This document shows, piece after piece, positions 1 to 7,107 of a DNA stretch of 9,736 nt; position 1 is the stretch's first letter; every line of letters starts with the position of its first letter. Both the position numbers and the translations under genes were made by a program. This stretch comes from an uncultured Clostridia bacterium (GTDB lineage Bacteria > Bacillota > Clostridia > Oscillospirales > Oscillospiraceae). The notes under the pieces are model-generated. The model had not been told where the DNA came from, searched no databases, and saw only the letters and a program-made list of their open reading frames with translations. The stretch spans positions 1 through 9,736 of the forward strand of contig CAMOLY010000031.1 in the NCBI GenBank assembly GCA_946619065.1, read 5' to 3'.

Positions 1-2
1 TG

Positions 3-149
3 ATCACGAATTTCCATCTGCCCGAGAGCACCCTGATCATGCTGGTCTCCGCCTTCGCAGGGCGGGAGAACATTCTCAATGCCTATCGGGTCGCCGTGGA
101 GGAGCGGTACCGCTTTTTCTCATTTGGAGACGCCATGTTCATTCAATGA
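3..149 (+). CDS. queA: QueA C-terminal end (tRNA preQ1 ribosyltransferase-isomerase), 5' truncated by the window
   Basis: The window opens inside this gene; 48 codons and the TGA stop at 147-149 are visible. The protein begins [18 protein letters not shown] and ends [11 protein letters not shown], which is the conserved C-terminal signature of QueA. The enzyme transfers and isomerises the ribosyl moiety of S-adenosylmethionine onto preQ1 in tRNA, giving epoxyqueuosine, so it acts after the tgt product encoded next. The two genes lie 57 bases apart in the same direction and are almost certainly one operon, a common arrangement in Firmicutes. The two bases before codon 1 (tg) would complete a Leu codon, which agrees with the family consensus LITNFHLP. 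The promoter and most of the enzyme lie outside the window. Confidence 0.93.
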   Translation: MTNFHLPESTLIMLVSAFAGRENILNAYRVAVEERYRFFSFGDAMFIQ

Positions 150-205
150 TCTCCGGCAAGGCCGGGCGGTTCGGGCACAATACTACCATACCAGAGGACA
201 ACGTC

Positions 206-1336
206 ATGTTTCAACTGCTGAAAACCGAAGGGCGCGCCCGGCGGGGCGTGTTCACCTGTGCCCACGGGACCGTGCAGACGCCGGTCTTTATGAACGTGGG
301 CACGCAGGCCGCGATCAAGGGCGGACTCAGCGCGAAGGATCTGAAGGAGATCGGCTGTCAGGTCGAGCTTTCGAACACCTACCATCTGCACCTCCGGCCC
401 GGCGACGGGATCGTAAAACAGTTGGGAGGCCTGCACCGATTTATGACCTGGGACAGGCCGATTCTCACCGACTCCGGCGGATTTCAGGTCTTCTCGCTGG
501 CAAAGCTGCGCAAAATCAAAGAGGAGGGCGTCTATTTCGCCTCCCACATTGACGGGCGGAAGATCTTCATGGGGCCGGAAGAGAGCATGCAGATCCAGTC
601 CAACCTGGGCTCGGATATCTGCATGGCCTTTGACGAGTGCGTCGAGAACCCCTCGCCTTACGACTATGTGAAGCAATCGGCCGACCGCACCTACCGCTGG
701 CTGGTCCGGTGCAAGGCGGAGCTTGAACGGCTGAACGCACTGCCCGGCACCGTCAACCCGCAGCAGATGCTCTGGGGCATCAACCAGGGCGGAACCTACC
801 GGGATCTGCGGATCGAGCACGCGAAGCGGATCGCCGCGCTCGATCTGCCCGGCTACGCCATCGGCGGGCTGGCCGTCGGAGAGCCCACCGAGGTGATGTA
901 CGAGATCATCGAGGCGGTGGAGCCCCATCTGCCCGCGGACCGGACCCGGTATCTGATGGGCGTCGGGACGCCCTCGAACATCATTGAGGCCGTTGCCCGG
1001 GGCGTGGATTTCTTCGACTGCGTGATGCCGGCCCGGAACGCCCGCCATGCGCGGCTCTTCACCTGGGAGGGCGCGATCAATCTGAAAAACGCCAAGTATG
1101 AGCTGGACGACGGACCCATCGACCCGGCCTGCGACTGCCCGGTCTGCCGCCGCTACTCCCGGGCCTATCTGCACCATCTGTTCAAGGCCGAGGAGATTCT
1201 GGCCCTGCGGCTGAGCGTCATGCACAATCTGTATTTCTACAACAAGCTGATGGAGCGGATCCGGGAAGCCCTGGACGGGGGCCGGTTTGCCGCCTTCCGG
1301 GCCGAATACAGCGAAAAGCTGGCAAAGAGAATTTAA
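206..1336 (+). CDS. tgt: tRNA-guanine transglycosylase
   Basis: This 376-aa protein, of normal family length, exchanges guanine 34 of tRNAs for Asp, Asn, His and Tyr with preQ1, the step before QueA. Visible landmarks are GTVQTPVFMNVGTQA near the N-terminus, the DSGGFQVF active-site loop with Asp89, the substrate segment GINQGG (191-196) and GGLAVGEP (220-227), and VDFFDCVMPAR with the likely nucleophile Asp271. The zinc site is C309-x-C311-x2-C314 with His340. The spacing of Asp271 to these ligands matches the well-studied Zymomonas enzyme as I recall it. I chose the ATG at 206 because AGAGGA lies at 193-198 and MFQLLKTEG is the usual Tgt start. An in-frame ATG at 146 overlaps the queA stop, but it would add 20 residues not typical of the family and has no clear ribosome site. 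Confidence 0.96.
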   Translation: MFQLLKTEGRARRGVFTCAHGTVQTPVFMNVGTQAAIKGGLSAKDLKEIGCQVELSNTYHLHLRPGDGIVKQLGGLHRFMTWDRPILTDSGGFQVFSLAKLRKIKEEGVYFASHIDGRKIFMGPEESMQIQSNLGSDICMAFDECVENPSPYDYVKQSADRTYRWLVRCKAELERLNALPGTVNPQQMLWGINQGGTYRDLRIEHAKRIAALDLPGYAIGGLAVGEPTEVMYEIIEAVEPHLPADRTRYLMGVGTPSNIIEAVARGVDFFDCVMPARNARHARLFTWEGAINLKNAKYELDDGPIDPACDCPVCRRYSRAYLHHLFKAEEILALRLSVMHNLYFYNKLMERIREALDGGRFAAFRAEYSEKLAKRI

Positions 1337-1348
1337 CCAAAATATTGC

Positions 1349-1377
1349 TTGCATTCCAGCGCTTTCCCATGTATAAT
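1349..1377 (+). promoter_or_regulatory. Sigma-A-type promoter for yajC
   Basis: TTGCAT (1349-1354) and a perfect TATAAT (1372-1377) are separated by exactly 17 bases, directly after the tgt stop. The yajC ribosome site GGAGG (1396-1400) and ATG (1408) follow at suitable distance. This gives yajC transcription independent of queA-tgt, although read-through from tgt is possible because no terminator is seen between them. Confidence 0.7.
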
Positions 1378-1407
1378 CAGTTGTAAAGAAACAACGGAGG
1401 TAACCTT

Positions 1408-1773
1408 ATGAGTACCATGCTTATCATGCTGGTCGCGTTTGTCGGCGTCTTCTACTTCATGATCGTCCGTCCGGAGAACAAGAAGAAAAAGGAAGCTGAA
1501 GCGCTTCGCAATTCCCTGCACAGGGGCGACCAGATCACCACCATCGGCGGCATCGAGGGCAAGATTGTCAACGTGAAGGACGACAAGATTGTGATCGAGT
1601 CCGGCGAGGATCAGGTCCGTCTGGAGCTTCAGAAATGGGCCGTGATGACCAACCGTACCGCGGAGAAGGAAAAGGCGAAGCGGGCGGAGGAGGCCAGAGA
1701 GGCTGCCCAGAAGGCCAAGGAAGAGAAGGCCAAGGCCAAGGAAGAGGCCAAGAAGAACAAGGGCGTCCGCTGA
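1408..1773 (+). CDS. yajC: YajC family preprotein translocase subunit with charged C-terminal tail
   Basis: The 121-aa product has one membrane segment (about residues 4-20, MLIMLVAFVGVFYFMIV) followed at once by RPENKKKKEAE, then the conserved cytosolic YajC fold with LHRGDQITTIGGIEGKIVNV (37-56). YajC associates with the SecDF accessory complex of the Sec translocase. Residues 85-121 form a Lys/Glu/Ala-rich, probably helical tail with repeated KAKEE-type units; such charged tails vary between species. The start is supported by GGAGG at 1396-1400. Position after queA-tgt is typical, but the usual downstream partners secD and secF do not follow: a strong terminator closes the gene and a lipoprotein gene comes next. 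The identification rests on the membrane segment, the GGI motif and the context. Confidence 0.93.
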   Translation: MSTMLIMLVAFVGVFYFMIVRPENKKKKEAEALRNSLHRGDQITTIGGIEGKIVNVKDDKIVIESGEDQVRLELQKWAVMTNRTAEKEKAKRAEEAREAAQKAKEEKAKAKEEAKKNKGVR

Positions 1774-1784
1774 ATGAGCACCTG

Positions 1785-1835
1785 GGAGCGCACTGCAAAA
1801 TGATTCGTTTTGCAGCGCGCTCCTGCGTTTTTTTT
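1785..1835 (+). terminator. Rho-independent terminator after yajC
   Basis: A 16-bp stem GGAGCGCACTGCAAAA (1785-1800) pairs with TTTTGCAGCGCGCTCC (1808-1823) with one A-C mismatch and a 7-nt loop. After TGCG comes a run of eight T (1828-1835). It starts 12 bases after the yajC stop and should end that transcript efficiently. Confidence 0.88.
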
Positions 1836-1880
1836 CACGCCGGGCAAAAACCAAAAATCAATTTTTCAGGAGGTTGTATC

Positions 1881-2234
1881 ATGAAAACAGCACGCAGGAT
1901 CCTTGCAGTGGTTCTCATTCTTTCTCTTGTGTTTGTTCTGGCAGCCTGCTTCGGCAAGAAAAACAAGCTGGAAGGCACATGGCAGACAACAACGTACGCA
2001 GATGAGAATTGGTATTACCTTTTCAACTCTGATGGCACCTGCAGATACGGTCTTGTCTCCAGCGATATGGCTGGTTCCGCGAACGGCACATACAAGGTGG
2101 ACGGCGATACGCTGAATGTTACGATTAACGGAAGAGACGGGCAAATCAACCACACTTATCAGATTGTGAGCGTTTCCGACACAGAACTCGTCCTTTCCGA
2201 GGATGGGAAAACCGTCACCCTCAAACAGAAGTAA
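1881..2234 (+). CDS. Small secreted lipoprotein with lipocalin-like (DUF5640-type) domain
   Basis: This 117-aa protein starts with a type II signal peptide: MKTARRI, a hydrophobic stretch (7-20) and the lipobox LAAC with the lipidated Cys at 23. It should therefore be anchored to the outer face of the membrane. The mature part has the pattern of small beta-rich bacterial lipoproteins: GTWQ at the start (32-35), FNSDGTCRYG (48-57), GTYKVDGDTLNV (69-80) and LVLSEDGKTVTL (103-114). This resembles lipocalin-like/DUF5640-type domains common in Clostridia; function unknown. AGGAGG at 1868-1873 fixes the start. No convincing promoter is seen in the 45 bases between the yajC terminator and the ATG, so its expression is unclear. 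Base composition is lower in GC (47 of the first 100 bases by hand) than its clearly GC-rich neighbours, which hints at recent acquisition. Confidence 0.85.
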   Translation: MKTARRILAVVLILSLVFVLAACFGKKNKLEGTWQTTTYADENWYYLFNSDGTCRYGLVSSDMAGSANGTYKVDGDTLNVTINGRDGQINHTYQIVSVSDTELVLSEDGKTVTLKQK

Positions 2235-2275
2235 GATTGACCGGACCCTTTTCAGGCACACAGCCCGTTTTCGGA

Positions 2276-2318
2276 CGCCTGGCAGAATTCATGCTTGCAT
2301 TCTGCCAGGCGTTGTGTT
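2276..2318 (+). terminator. Perfect 13-bp hairpin, probable terminator of the lipoprotein gene
   Basis: CGCCTGGCAGAAT (2276-2288) and ATTCTGCCAGGCG (2299-2311) are exact reverse complements around a 10-nt loop, followed by the weak U tract TTGTGTT (2312-2318). It lies 42 bases after the lipoprotein stop. The stem is very stable, but the T tract is interrupted by G, so termination may be partial. Its 3' half overlaps the next promoter. Confidence 0.65.
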
Positions 2319-2323
2319 ATACT
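2295..2323 (+). promoter_or_regulatory. Promoter of the pheST T-box transcript, nested in the upstream terminator hairpin
   Basis: TTGCAT (2295-2300) and TATACT (2318-2323) are spaced by 17 bases, and TG at 2315-2316 forms an extended -10 (TGnTATACT). Transcription would begin near 2330, leaving a T-box leader of about 330 nt. The -35 hexamer is identical to the one at the yajC promoter. The -35 sits in the loop and 3' arm of the hairpin at 2276-2311. Confidence 0.65.
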
Positions 2324-2329
2324 GCTTTT

Positions 2330-2621
2330 GAATTGCCGGGGTTTCCCGGCGAAAAAGGCAATGAACGGGCTGTCTGCGGTTCGATCCGGGTTTCAGAGAG
2401 GATGCGGTCGGTGTGAGCATCCGCCGGGGACCGGCAGGCTTTCTCCCGGGAGCCGCCGCCTGAACGGAACCGCAGGGCCTCCGCCCCGCTTCCCTGTAGG
2501 GTGGGCCGTTTGGAAATCGCGTTAAGATTTCAGGAGTGCGCCGGGAAGCCGGCGAATTGCGGGTGGTACCGCGGAAGCTGCGTCTTTCGTCCCCAATGCG
2601 GGGGAAGAGGGACGCTTTTTT
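2330..2621 (+). promoter_or_regulatory. T-box riboswitch leader, tRNA-Phe responsive, controlling pheST
   Basis: The leader carries the T-box core GGGTGGTACCGCGG (2561-2574), whose UGGU (2564-2567) is complementary to an ACCA tRNA 3' end. Upstream are the Stem I landmarks: a kink-turn-like base (ATGA at 2361-2364 opposite GGGAGCC at 2448-2454), the distal AGAGAG (2395-2400), and a GGATGC/GCATCC helix (2400-2405, 2417-2422) enclosing the GGTGTGA loop (2410-2416). Folding by eye puts TTC, a Phe codon, at 2441-2443 in the specifier position, just above CCC (2445-2447) paired with GGG (2367-2369). Linker hairpins follow at 2513-2531 and 2539-2554. The family senses uncharged tRNA: pairing with it stabilises the antiterminator and lets pheS be transcribed when phenylalanine charging is low. 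The specifier loop is tight on its 5' side, so the exact fold is less certain than the T-box itself. Confidence 0.9.
2580..2621 (+). terminator. Regulatory (T-box controlled) intrinsic terminator before pheS
   Basis: GCGTC (2580-2584) with the TCCCC that ends at 2594 pairs with the GGGGAAG..GGGACGC region ending at 2615, with two G-U pairs and a short internal mismatch, followed by T6 (2616-2621). The 5' arm follows directly on the T-box element, the normal arrangement in which antiterminator and terminator exclude each other. Confidence 0.85.
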
Positions 2622-2661
2622 ACGTATTTCGAAAATCATTTCACAAGGAGAATGCTTCAAT

Positions 2662-3690
2662 ATGAAAGAACAACTCGAACGCATCCGCGCTTCCGCCCTG
2701 GAAGCGCTGGCGCAGGCGAAGGAGACCTCGGACCTGGAAGCCCTGCGGGTCCGGATCCTCGGCAAAAAGGGCGAACTGACCGCGGTTCTGAAAACCATGG
2801 GAAAGCTCTCCGCCGAGGAGCGGCCTGTTATGGGCCAAATGGCGAACTCCGTCCGCGCGGCCATTGAAGAGCATCTGGAGCAGCGCAGGGCCGAGCTCGC
2901 CGCCGCTGCCCTGGAGGCGAAGCTCCGGGCGGAACGGCTGGACGTGACCGTCCCCGGCACCGCGCCGGAGCTGGGTCACCGCCACCCGATGAACATCGCC
3001 CTGGACGAGGTCAAGGACATCGCCGTCGGCATGGGCTTCCGGATCCTGGAGGGGCCGGAGGTGGAGCTGGCGGAGTACAATTTCACGAAGCTCAACACCG
3101 AGGAGGGCCACCCCGCCCGCGACTGGTCGGACACCTTCTACATCCGGGACGACAGCTCCGTTCTGCTGCGCACGCAGACCTCCCCGATGCAAATTCGCGC
3201 GATGGAGGCCATCAAGACTCCGCCGATCCGCGTCCTGGCCCCCGGCCGCGTCTTCCGCAAGGACGAGGTGGACGCGACCCATTCGCCGATGTTCCACCAG
3301 ATCGAGGGTCTTGTGATCGACAAGGGCGTCACGATGGCGGATCTCAAGGGCACGCTGGAAACCTTCGTCAAGGGGCTCTACGGCGAGGACTGTGTGGTCC
3401 GCTTCCGTCCGCACCACTTCCCCTTCACCGAGCCCAGCTGCGAGCTGGACGTGCAGTGCTTCAAGTGCCACGGCGAAGGCTGCCCCACCTGCAAGGGCGA
3501 GGGCTGGATCGAGCTTTTGGGCGCCGGCATGGTGCACCCGAAGGTCCTGGAGACCTGCGGCATCGACCCGGAGGTCTACTCCGGCTTTGCCTTCGGCATC
3601 GGTCTGGAGCGCATGGCGATGCGCCGCTTCCAGATCTCCGATCTGCGGCTGATCTTCGAAAACGACGTCCGCTTCCTCGCACAGTTCTGA
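2662..3690 (+). CDS. pheS: Phenylalanyl-tRNA synthetase alpha subunit
   Basis: A 342-aa class II synthetase subunit, normal length for bacteria. The N-terminal coiled-coil tRNA-binding arm (about 1-90, with LRVRILGKKGELT at 28-40) precedes the catalytic core: HPMNIALDEV (108-117), SDTFYI (156-161), the motif-2 region LLRTQTSPMQIRAM (168-181) and GRVFRKDEVDATHSPMFHQIEG (195-216), FRPHHFPFTEPS (248-259), and motif 3 GFAFGIGLERMAM (308-320). A C266-x2-C269-x4-C274-x2-C277 knuckle sits where many Firmicutes enzymes carry a similar cysteine cluster and E. coli does not, so a metal site is possible. It activates Phe and charges tRNA-Phe as part of an alpha2-beta2 enzyme with PheT. Start: AAGGAG at 2645-2650, a rather long 11 nt before the ATG; MKEQL matches the family start. 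Expression is governed by the T-box leader. Confidence 0.97.
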   Translation: MKEQLERIRASALEALAQAKETSDLEALRVRILGKKGELTAVLKTMGKLSAEERPVMGQMANSVRAAIEEHLEQRRAELAAAALEAKLRAERLDVTVPGTAPELGHRHPMNIALDEVKDIAVGMGFRILEGPEVELAEYNFTKLNTEEGHPARDWSDTFYIRDDSSVLLRTQTSPMQIRAMEAIKTPPIRVLAPGRVFRKDEVDATHSPMFHQIEGLVIDKGVTMADLKGTLETFVKGLYGEDCVVRFRPHHFPFTEPSCELDVQCFKCHGEGCPTCKGEGWIELLGAGMVHPKVLETCGIDPEVYSGFAFGIGLERMAMRRFQISDLRLIFENDVRFLAQF

Positions 3691-3706
3691 TAAGGAGGGC
3701 CAGAAA

Positions 3707-6088
3707 ATGAATCTTTCGAGAAAATGGCTCGGTGAATTCGTGGACATTTCGGCCACGGACCGGGAATATGATGAGATTATGACCATTGCCGGGCAGAAGG
3801 TGGAGACCACCACGCGGCTGGACGCGGAGATCCGCAACGTCCGCGTGGGCCGGGTGCTTTCCATTGTCCGGCACGAAAACTCCGACCACATGTGGGTCTG
3901 CATGCTCGACGTGGGCGAGGCGGAACCCGTCCAGATCGTCACCGGCGCGCAGAATGTCCGGCAGGGCGATTTGGTCCCGGTGGCCATGCACAACTCCTGG
4001 CTTGCCGGGGGCAAGCACATCACAAAGGGCAAGCTGCGCGGCGTGGAATCCAACGGCATGCTCTGCTCGATCCAGGAGCTGGGTCTAACGCCCAACGACT
4101 TCCCCGACGCCTGCACGGACGGGATCTGGATCCTGAACGACGAGGGCGCCCAGGTCGGCCAGGACATCAACCAGGTCATGGGAACCGACGACTCGGTGGT
4201 GGAATTCGAGATCACGAACAACCGTTCCGACTGCTACAGTCTGATCGGCCTTGCGCGGGAGACCGCGGCGGCCTTCAACGTCCCGCTCCGGCTGCATGAG
4301 CCGGTGGTCAAGGGCGGCGGACCCGGCGTTCTGCCGGAGCTGCTGGACGTGGAAACCCCCGCAGACGATCTGTGCAGACGCTACACCGCCCGGATGGTGC
4401 GGAACGTGAAAATCGCCCCCTCGCCCAAGTGGATGCGCCAGCGTCTGCGCGCGGCCGGCATCCGGCCGATCAACAACATCGTCGACATCACCAACTATGT
4501 CATGGTGGAGTACGGCCAGCCGATGCACGCCTTCGACTACCGCTACGTCCGGGGCGGCAAAATCATTGTCCGCCGCGCCGGTGAAGACAAAACCCTGACG
4601 ACGCTGGACGGCACCGTGCGGAATCTGACCCCCGATATGCTGGTCATTGCCGATGAGACCAAGCCCGTTGGCCTGGCCGGCGTCATGGGCGGAGAGAACT
4701 CCGAGATTAAGGCCGACACCGCGGACGTGGTCTTCGAGTCTGCGAACTTTGACGGCACCTCGATCCGCAAGACGGCTCTGGCGCTGGGCATGCGCACCGA
4801 CGCTTCGGCAAAGTTTGAGAAGAACATCGACCCGATGCTGACCCTGCCCGCCGTCAACCGCGCCTGCGAGCTGGTGGAGCTGCTGGGAGCCGGTGAGGTC
4901 GTGGACGGCGTCATCGACATTCTCAACGAGATCCCCGAGCCCTTTGAACTGCCGCTGGAGCCGGAGAAGATCAACCGTCTGCTGGGCACCGACATTCCGG
5001 AGGCGGACATGATCGACTATCTGCGGCGCGAGCAGATCGAGGTCCGGGACGGGATGATTCAGGTTCCCTCCTGGCGGCCCGACCTGCGCAGGATGGCCGA
5101 CATTGCCGAGGAGGTCGCCCGCTTCTACGGCTACAACGAGATCCCGACCACCCTGATGCGCGGTCTGACGACCCGCGGCGGCTACTCTGAGAGCCAGAAG
5201 CTGGAAGCCCTGGCCGGAAATGCCGCCCGCGCCATGGGCTACAGCGAGATCATCACCTACTCCTTCGTCTCTCCCACCGGTCTGGATCGGATCCGGGTCC
5301 CCGCCGACGACCCGAGACGGAACCAGATCCGGATCCTGAACCCCCTGGGCGAGGACACCTCCGTGATGCGCACGGCGATCCTGCCGTCGATGCTGGATAT
5401 TCTCGCCCGCAACTTCGCCCACCACAACAAGGAGGCGAAGCTCTACGAGATCGGCAAGATCTACCTGCCTGTGGAGGGCAGGGAGCTGCCCGAGGAGCCG
5501 AAACGTCTGGTGCTCGGCAGCTACGGAACAGGCGATTTCTACGCGATCAAGGGAGCGGTGGAGGAGATCCTGACCGCCGTCAACGCGCAGAAGCCCGTCT
5601 TCGAGGCCGTGACCGACGATCCCAGCTACCACCCAGGCCGCTGCGCCGCCGTCATCATCGGCGGAAAGCGGATCGGTCTGGTCGGACAGGTGCATCCGCT
5701 GGCTGCGAAGAACTATGAGATCGACGGCGACGTCTACGCCGCGGAGCTGGACTTCACCGAGCTGATGACCGTGCTTGCGCCGGAGAAGACCTTCAAGCCG
5801 CTGCCGAAATTCCCGCCCACGAGCCGGGATCTGGCGGTGGTCTGCCGGGAGGAGATCGAGGCGGGCCGGCTGGAGGCCTGCATCACCGCCGCCGGCGGCA
5901 GGCTGCTGCGCAGCGTGGAGCTGTTTGACATCTATCGCGGCGCCGGCATCCTGCCCGGTTATAAGAGCGCCGCGTTCTCCCTGGTCTTCCGCGCGGAGGA
6001 CCGCACGCTGACCGACGGCGACATCGAGCCCGCGATGGATCAGATCCTGAACGCGCTGGAGAAGGAGCTGGGGGCAGTCCGCCGCTGA
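3707..6088 (+). CDS. pheT: Phenylalanyl-tRNA synthetase beta subunit
   Basis: A full-length 793-aa PheT, 16 bases after pheS with AAGGAGG at 3692-3698. Domain order is canonical: N-terminal helix and EMAP-like tRNA-binding fold (about 40-155, with VGRVLSIVRHENSDHM and GVESNGMLCS), the B3/4 editing domain (about 210-385, with GQPMHAFDY at 270-278 and VFESANFDGTSIR at 342-354, the regions lining the editing pocket that hydrolyses mischarged Tyr-tRNA), B5 (about 412-485, with SWRPDLRRMADIAEEVARFYGY), the inactive synthetase-like core (about 490-690), and the C-terminal FDX-ACB anticodon-binding domain (about 700-793, with FPPTSRDLAVV and GYKSAAFSLVFR). Its products join PheS in the alpha2-beta2 synthetase. 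No truncation or missing domain is seen. Confidence 0.97.
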   Translation: MNLSRKWLGEFVDISATDREYDEIMTIAGQKVETTTRLDAEIRNVRVGRVLSIVRHENSDHMWVCMLDVGEAEPVQIVTGAQNVRQGDLVPVAMHNSWLAGGKHITKGKLRGVESNGMLCSIQELGLTPNDFPDACTDGIWILNDEGAQVGQDINQVMGTDDSVVEFEITNNRSDCYSLIGLARETAAAFNVPLRLHEPVVKGGGPGVLPELLDVETPADDLCRRYTARMVRNVKIAPSPKWMRQRLRAAGIRPINNIVDITNYVMVEYGQPMHAFDYRYVRGGKIIVRRAGEDKTLTTLDGTVRNLTPDMLVIADETKPVGLAGVMGGENSEIKADTADVVFESANFDGTSIRKTALALGMRTDASAKFEKNIDPMLTLPAVNRACELVELLGAGEVVDGVIDILNEIPEPFELPLEPEKINRLLGTDIPEADMIDYLRREQIEVRDGMIQVPSWRPDLRRMADIAEEVARFYGYNEIPTTLMRGLTTRGGYSESQKLEALAGNAARAMGYSEIITYSFVSPTGLDRIRVPADDPRRNQIRILNPLGEDTSVMRTAILPSMLDILARNFAHHNKEAKLYEIGKIYLPVEGRELPEEPKRLVLGSYGTGDFYAIKGAVEEILTAVNAQKPVFEAVTDDPSYHPGRCAAVIIGGKRIGLVGQVHPLAAKNYEIDGDVYAAELDFTELMTVLAPEKTFKPLPKFPPTSRDLAVVCREEIEAGRLEACITAAGGRLLRSVELFDIYRGAGILPGYKSAAFSLVFRAEDRTLTDGDIEPAMDQILNALEKELGAVRR

Positions 6089-6094
6089 GCGGAC
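6077..6094 (+). other. Small perfect hairpin across the pheT stop codon
   Basis: GTCCGC (6077-6082) and GCGGAC (6089-6094) pair around CGCTGA, which contains the pheT stop. Flanking GGCAG (6073-6077 region) and CTGCC (6101-6105) could extend it. There is no T tract, so it does not look like a terminator; an mRNA-end stabiliser or attenuating structure before degV is possible, as is chance. Confidence 0.3.
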
Positions 6095-6145
6095 GCGTCC
6101 CTGCCAATCCCGAAAACATCGCATAATCGCATAGGAGAAGAAGAA

Positions 6146-6988
6146 ATGAAGAACATTATTTTATCCGCGGACAGCACAATGGATATGCCCGCCGAGATGA
6201 TCGAACGGATCGACCTGCGCGTCATCGCAAGCTACGTCACGATGGGCGATCGGACCGTGGAGGACTGGCCGGACGTCTCTCAGGAGGATCTGCTGGGCTA
6301 CGTCCGCCGCAGCGGAAAGCTGGCCCAGACCAGCGCGGCGAACCCCGCCGACTACGAAGCCTGGTTCCGCAAGCTGGCAGCCGAGGGAAAGCCGGTGGTC
6401 CACATCGCCAAGAGCTCCGGGATCTCCAGCTGCTACGACAATGCCCGCATCGCGGCCGAGGAGGTCGGTAACGTCTGGGTGGTGGACTCGAAGAACCTCT
6501 CCGGCGGCAGCGCCCTGCTGATTCTCGAAGCAGCCGGCTGCGGGATCGAGGAGCCGGAGGCCCTTTGCAGCCATCTGGAGGCCTACCGCGAACGGATCGA
6601 CGGAAGCTTTATCATTGAAACGCTGGAGTTTCTGCGCAAGGGCGGACGCTGCTCCACAGTGGCCGCCCTGGGCGCGAACATCCTGAAGCTGCGGCCGGAG
6701 ATCGTCATCGAAAACGGTATCATGCATGTCGGCAAGAAGTACCGCGGCGTCTACAGCAAGTGCGTCTACGACTTCCTGAACAGCAAGCTGGCGATGCTGG
6801 ATTCCTTCCAGACCGATCTGGTCTTCGTCAACCACACGATTCAGGACCCGGCTTTTCTGAAGGAACTGCTGGATTATCTGCGGGAAAAGACCGGCGTCAG
6901 AGAGCTGATCGAGTTCCCCGCCTCCGCCGCGATCTCCACCCACTGCGGACCGAACACCTTCGGCGTCTTCTTCGTGCGGAAGAACTGA
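6146..6988 (+). CDS. DegV family fatty-acid-binding protein
   Basis: The 280-aa product has all hallmarks of the DegV (FakB-type) fold: N-terminal IILSADSTMDMP (4-15), TSAANPADY (62-70), SSGISSCYDNAR (90-101), VVDSKNLSGG (112-121), LEFLRKGGRCS (160-170) and C-terminal ISTHCGPNTFGVFF (263-276). Characterised members bind a fatty acid and present it to the kinase FakA, giving acyl phosphate for phospholipid synthesis; which lipid this one prefers cannot be read from sequence. Most genomes encode several paralogues, often away from fakA, and none is seen here. AGGAGAAG at 6132-6139 supports the ATG. It lies 57 bases after pheT with no clear terminator or good promoter between, so co-transcription with pheST is likely, though a functional link to PheRS is not implied. 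Confidence 0.93.
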   Translation: MKNIILSADSTMDMPAEMIERIDLRVIASYVTMGDRTVEDWPDVSQEDLLGYVRRSGKLAQTSAANPADYEAWFRKLAAEGKPVVHIAKSSGISSCYDNARIAAEEVGNVWVVDSKNLSGGSALLILEAAGCGIEEPEALCSHLEAYRERIDGSFIIETLEFLRKGGRCSTVAALGANILKLRPEIVIENGIMHVGKKYRGVYSKCVYDFLNSKLAMLDSFQTDLVFVNHTIQDPAFLKELLDYLREKTGVRELIEFPASAAISTHCGPNTFGVFFVRKN

Positions 6989-6996
6989 GGCAACGG

Positions 6997-7087
6997 GGTT
7001 CTGACCGATCTCCAGCTTCGCGCCGCAGCAGCCACAACAGCGTTCGAAAAGCGGGCGGTACGGCCGCTGCGGTCAGCGGTCCCTGCG
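6997..7087. repeat. Degenerate copy of a palindromic intergenic repeat
   Basis: Aligning by eye with the element at 9324-9415, the last 26 bases match at 22 positions, both containing GGCCGCTG-(t/c)-GGTCAGCGG, and an inner block (CGCAGCAGCCACAACA versus CGCAGCGGCCATAGCA) matches at 13 of 16. AAAAGCG also recurs in the middle, shifted by 3 bases, and TGACCG near the left end. The outermost ends, which form terminal inverted repeats in the other copy, have decayed here. It sits right after the degV stop and may serve as the 3' end structure of that transcript. Confidence 0.5.
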
Positions 7088-7107
7088 AGAGGGCACGATT
7101 TGAAAAC

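Noticed and set aside
146..205. Earlier ATG of tgt at 146 overlapping the queA stop (ATGA)
   Set aside because: The extra 20 residues do not fit the family N-terminus and there is no clear ribosome site, whereas AGAGGA precedes the ATG at 206.
143..1354. A 403-codon open frame on the minus strand opposite tgt
   Set aside because: It mirrors the codon pattern of tgt in GC-rich DNA, shows no protein-family motif and has no ribosome site; tgt itself is unambiguous.
4085..6124. A 679-codon open frame on the minus strand opposite pheT (and a similar 526-codon one opposite pheS/pheT)
   Set aside because: The products are compositionally biased (rich in V, G, D, Q, H and L), without recognisable domains, while the plus strand encodes complete PheS and PheT.
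6122..6127. CATAAT as -10 of a separate degV promoter
   Set aside because: The sequence 17 bases upstream has no resemblance to a -35 hexamer; co-transcription with pheST is simpler.
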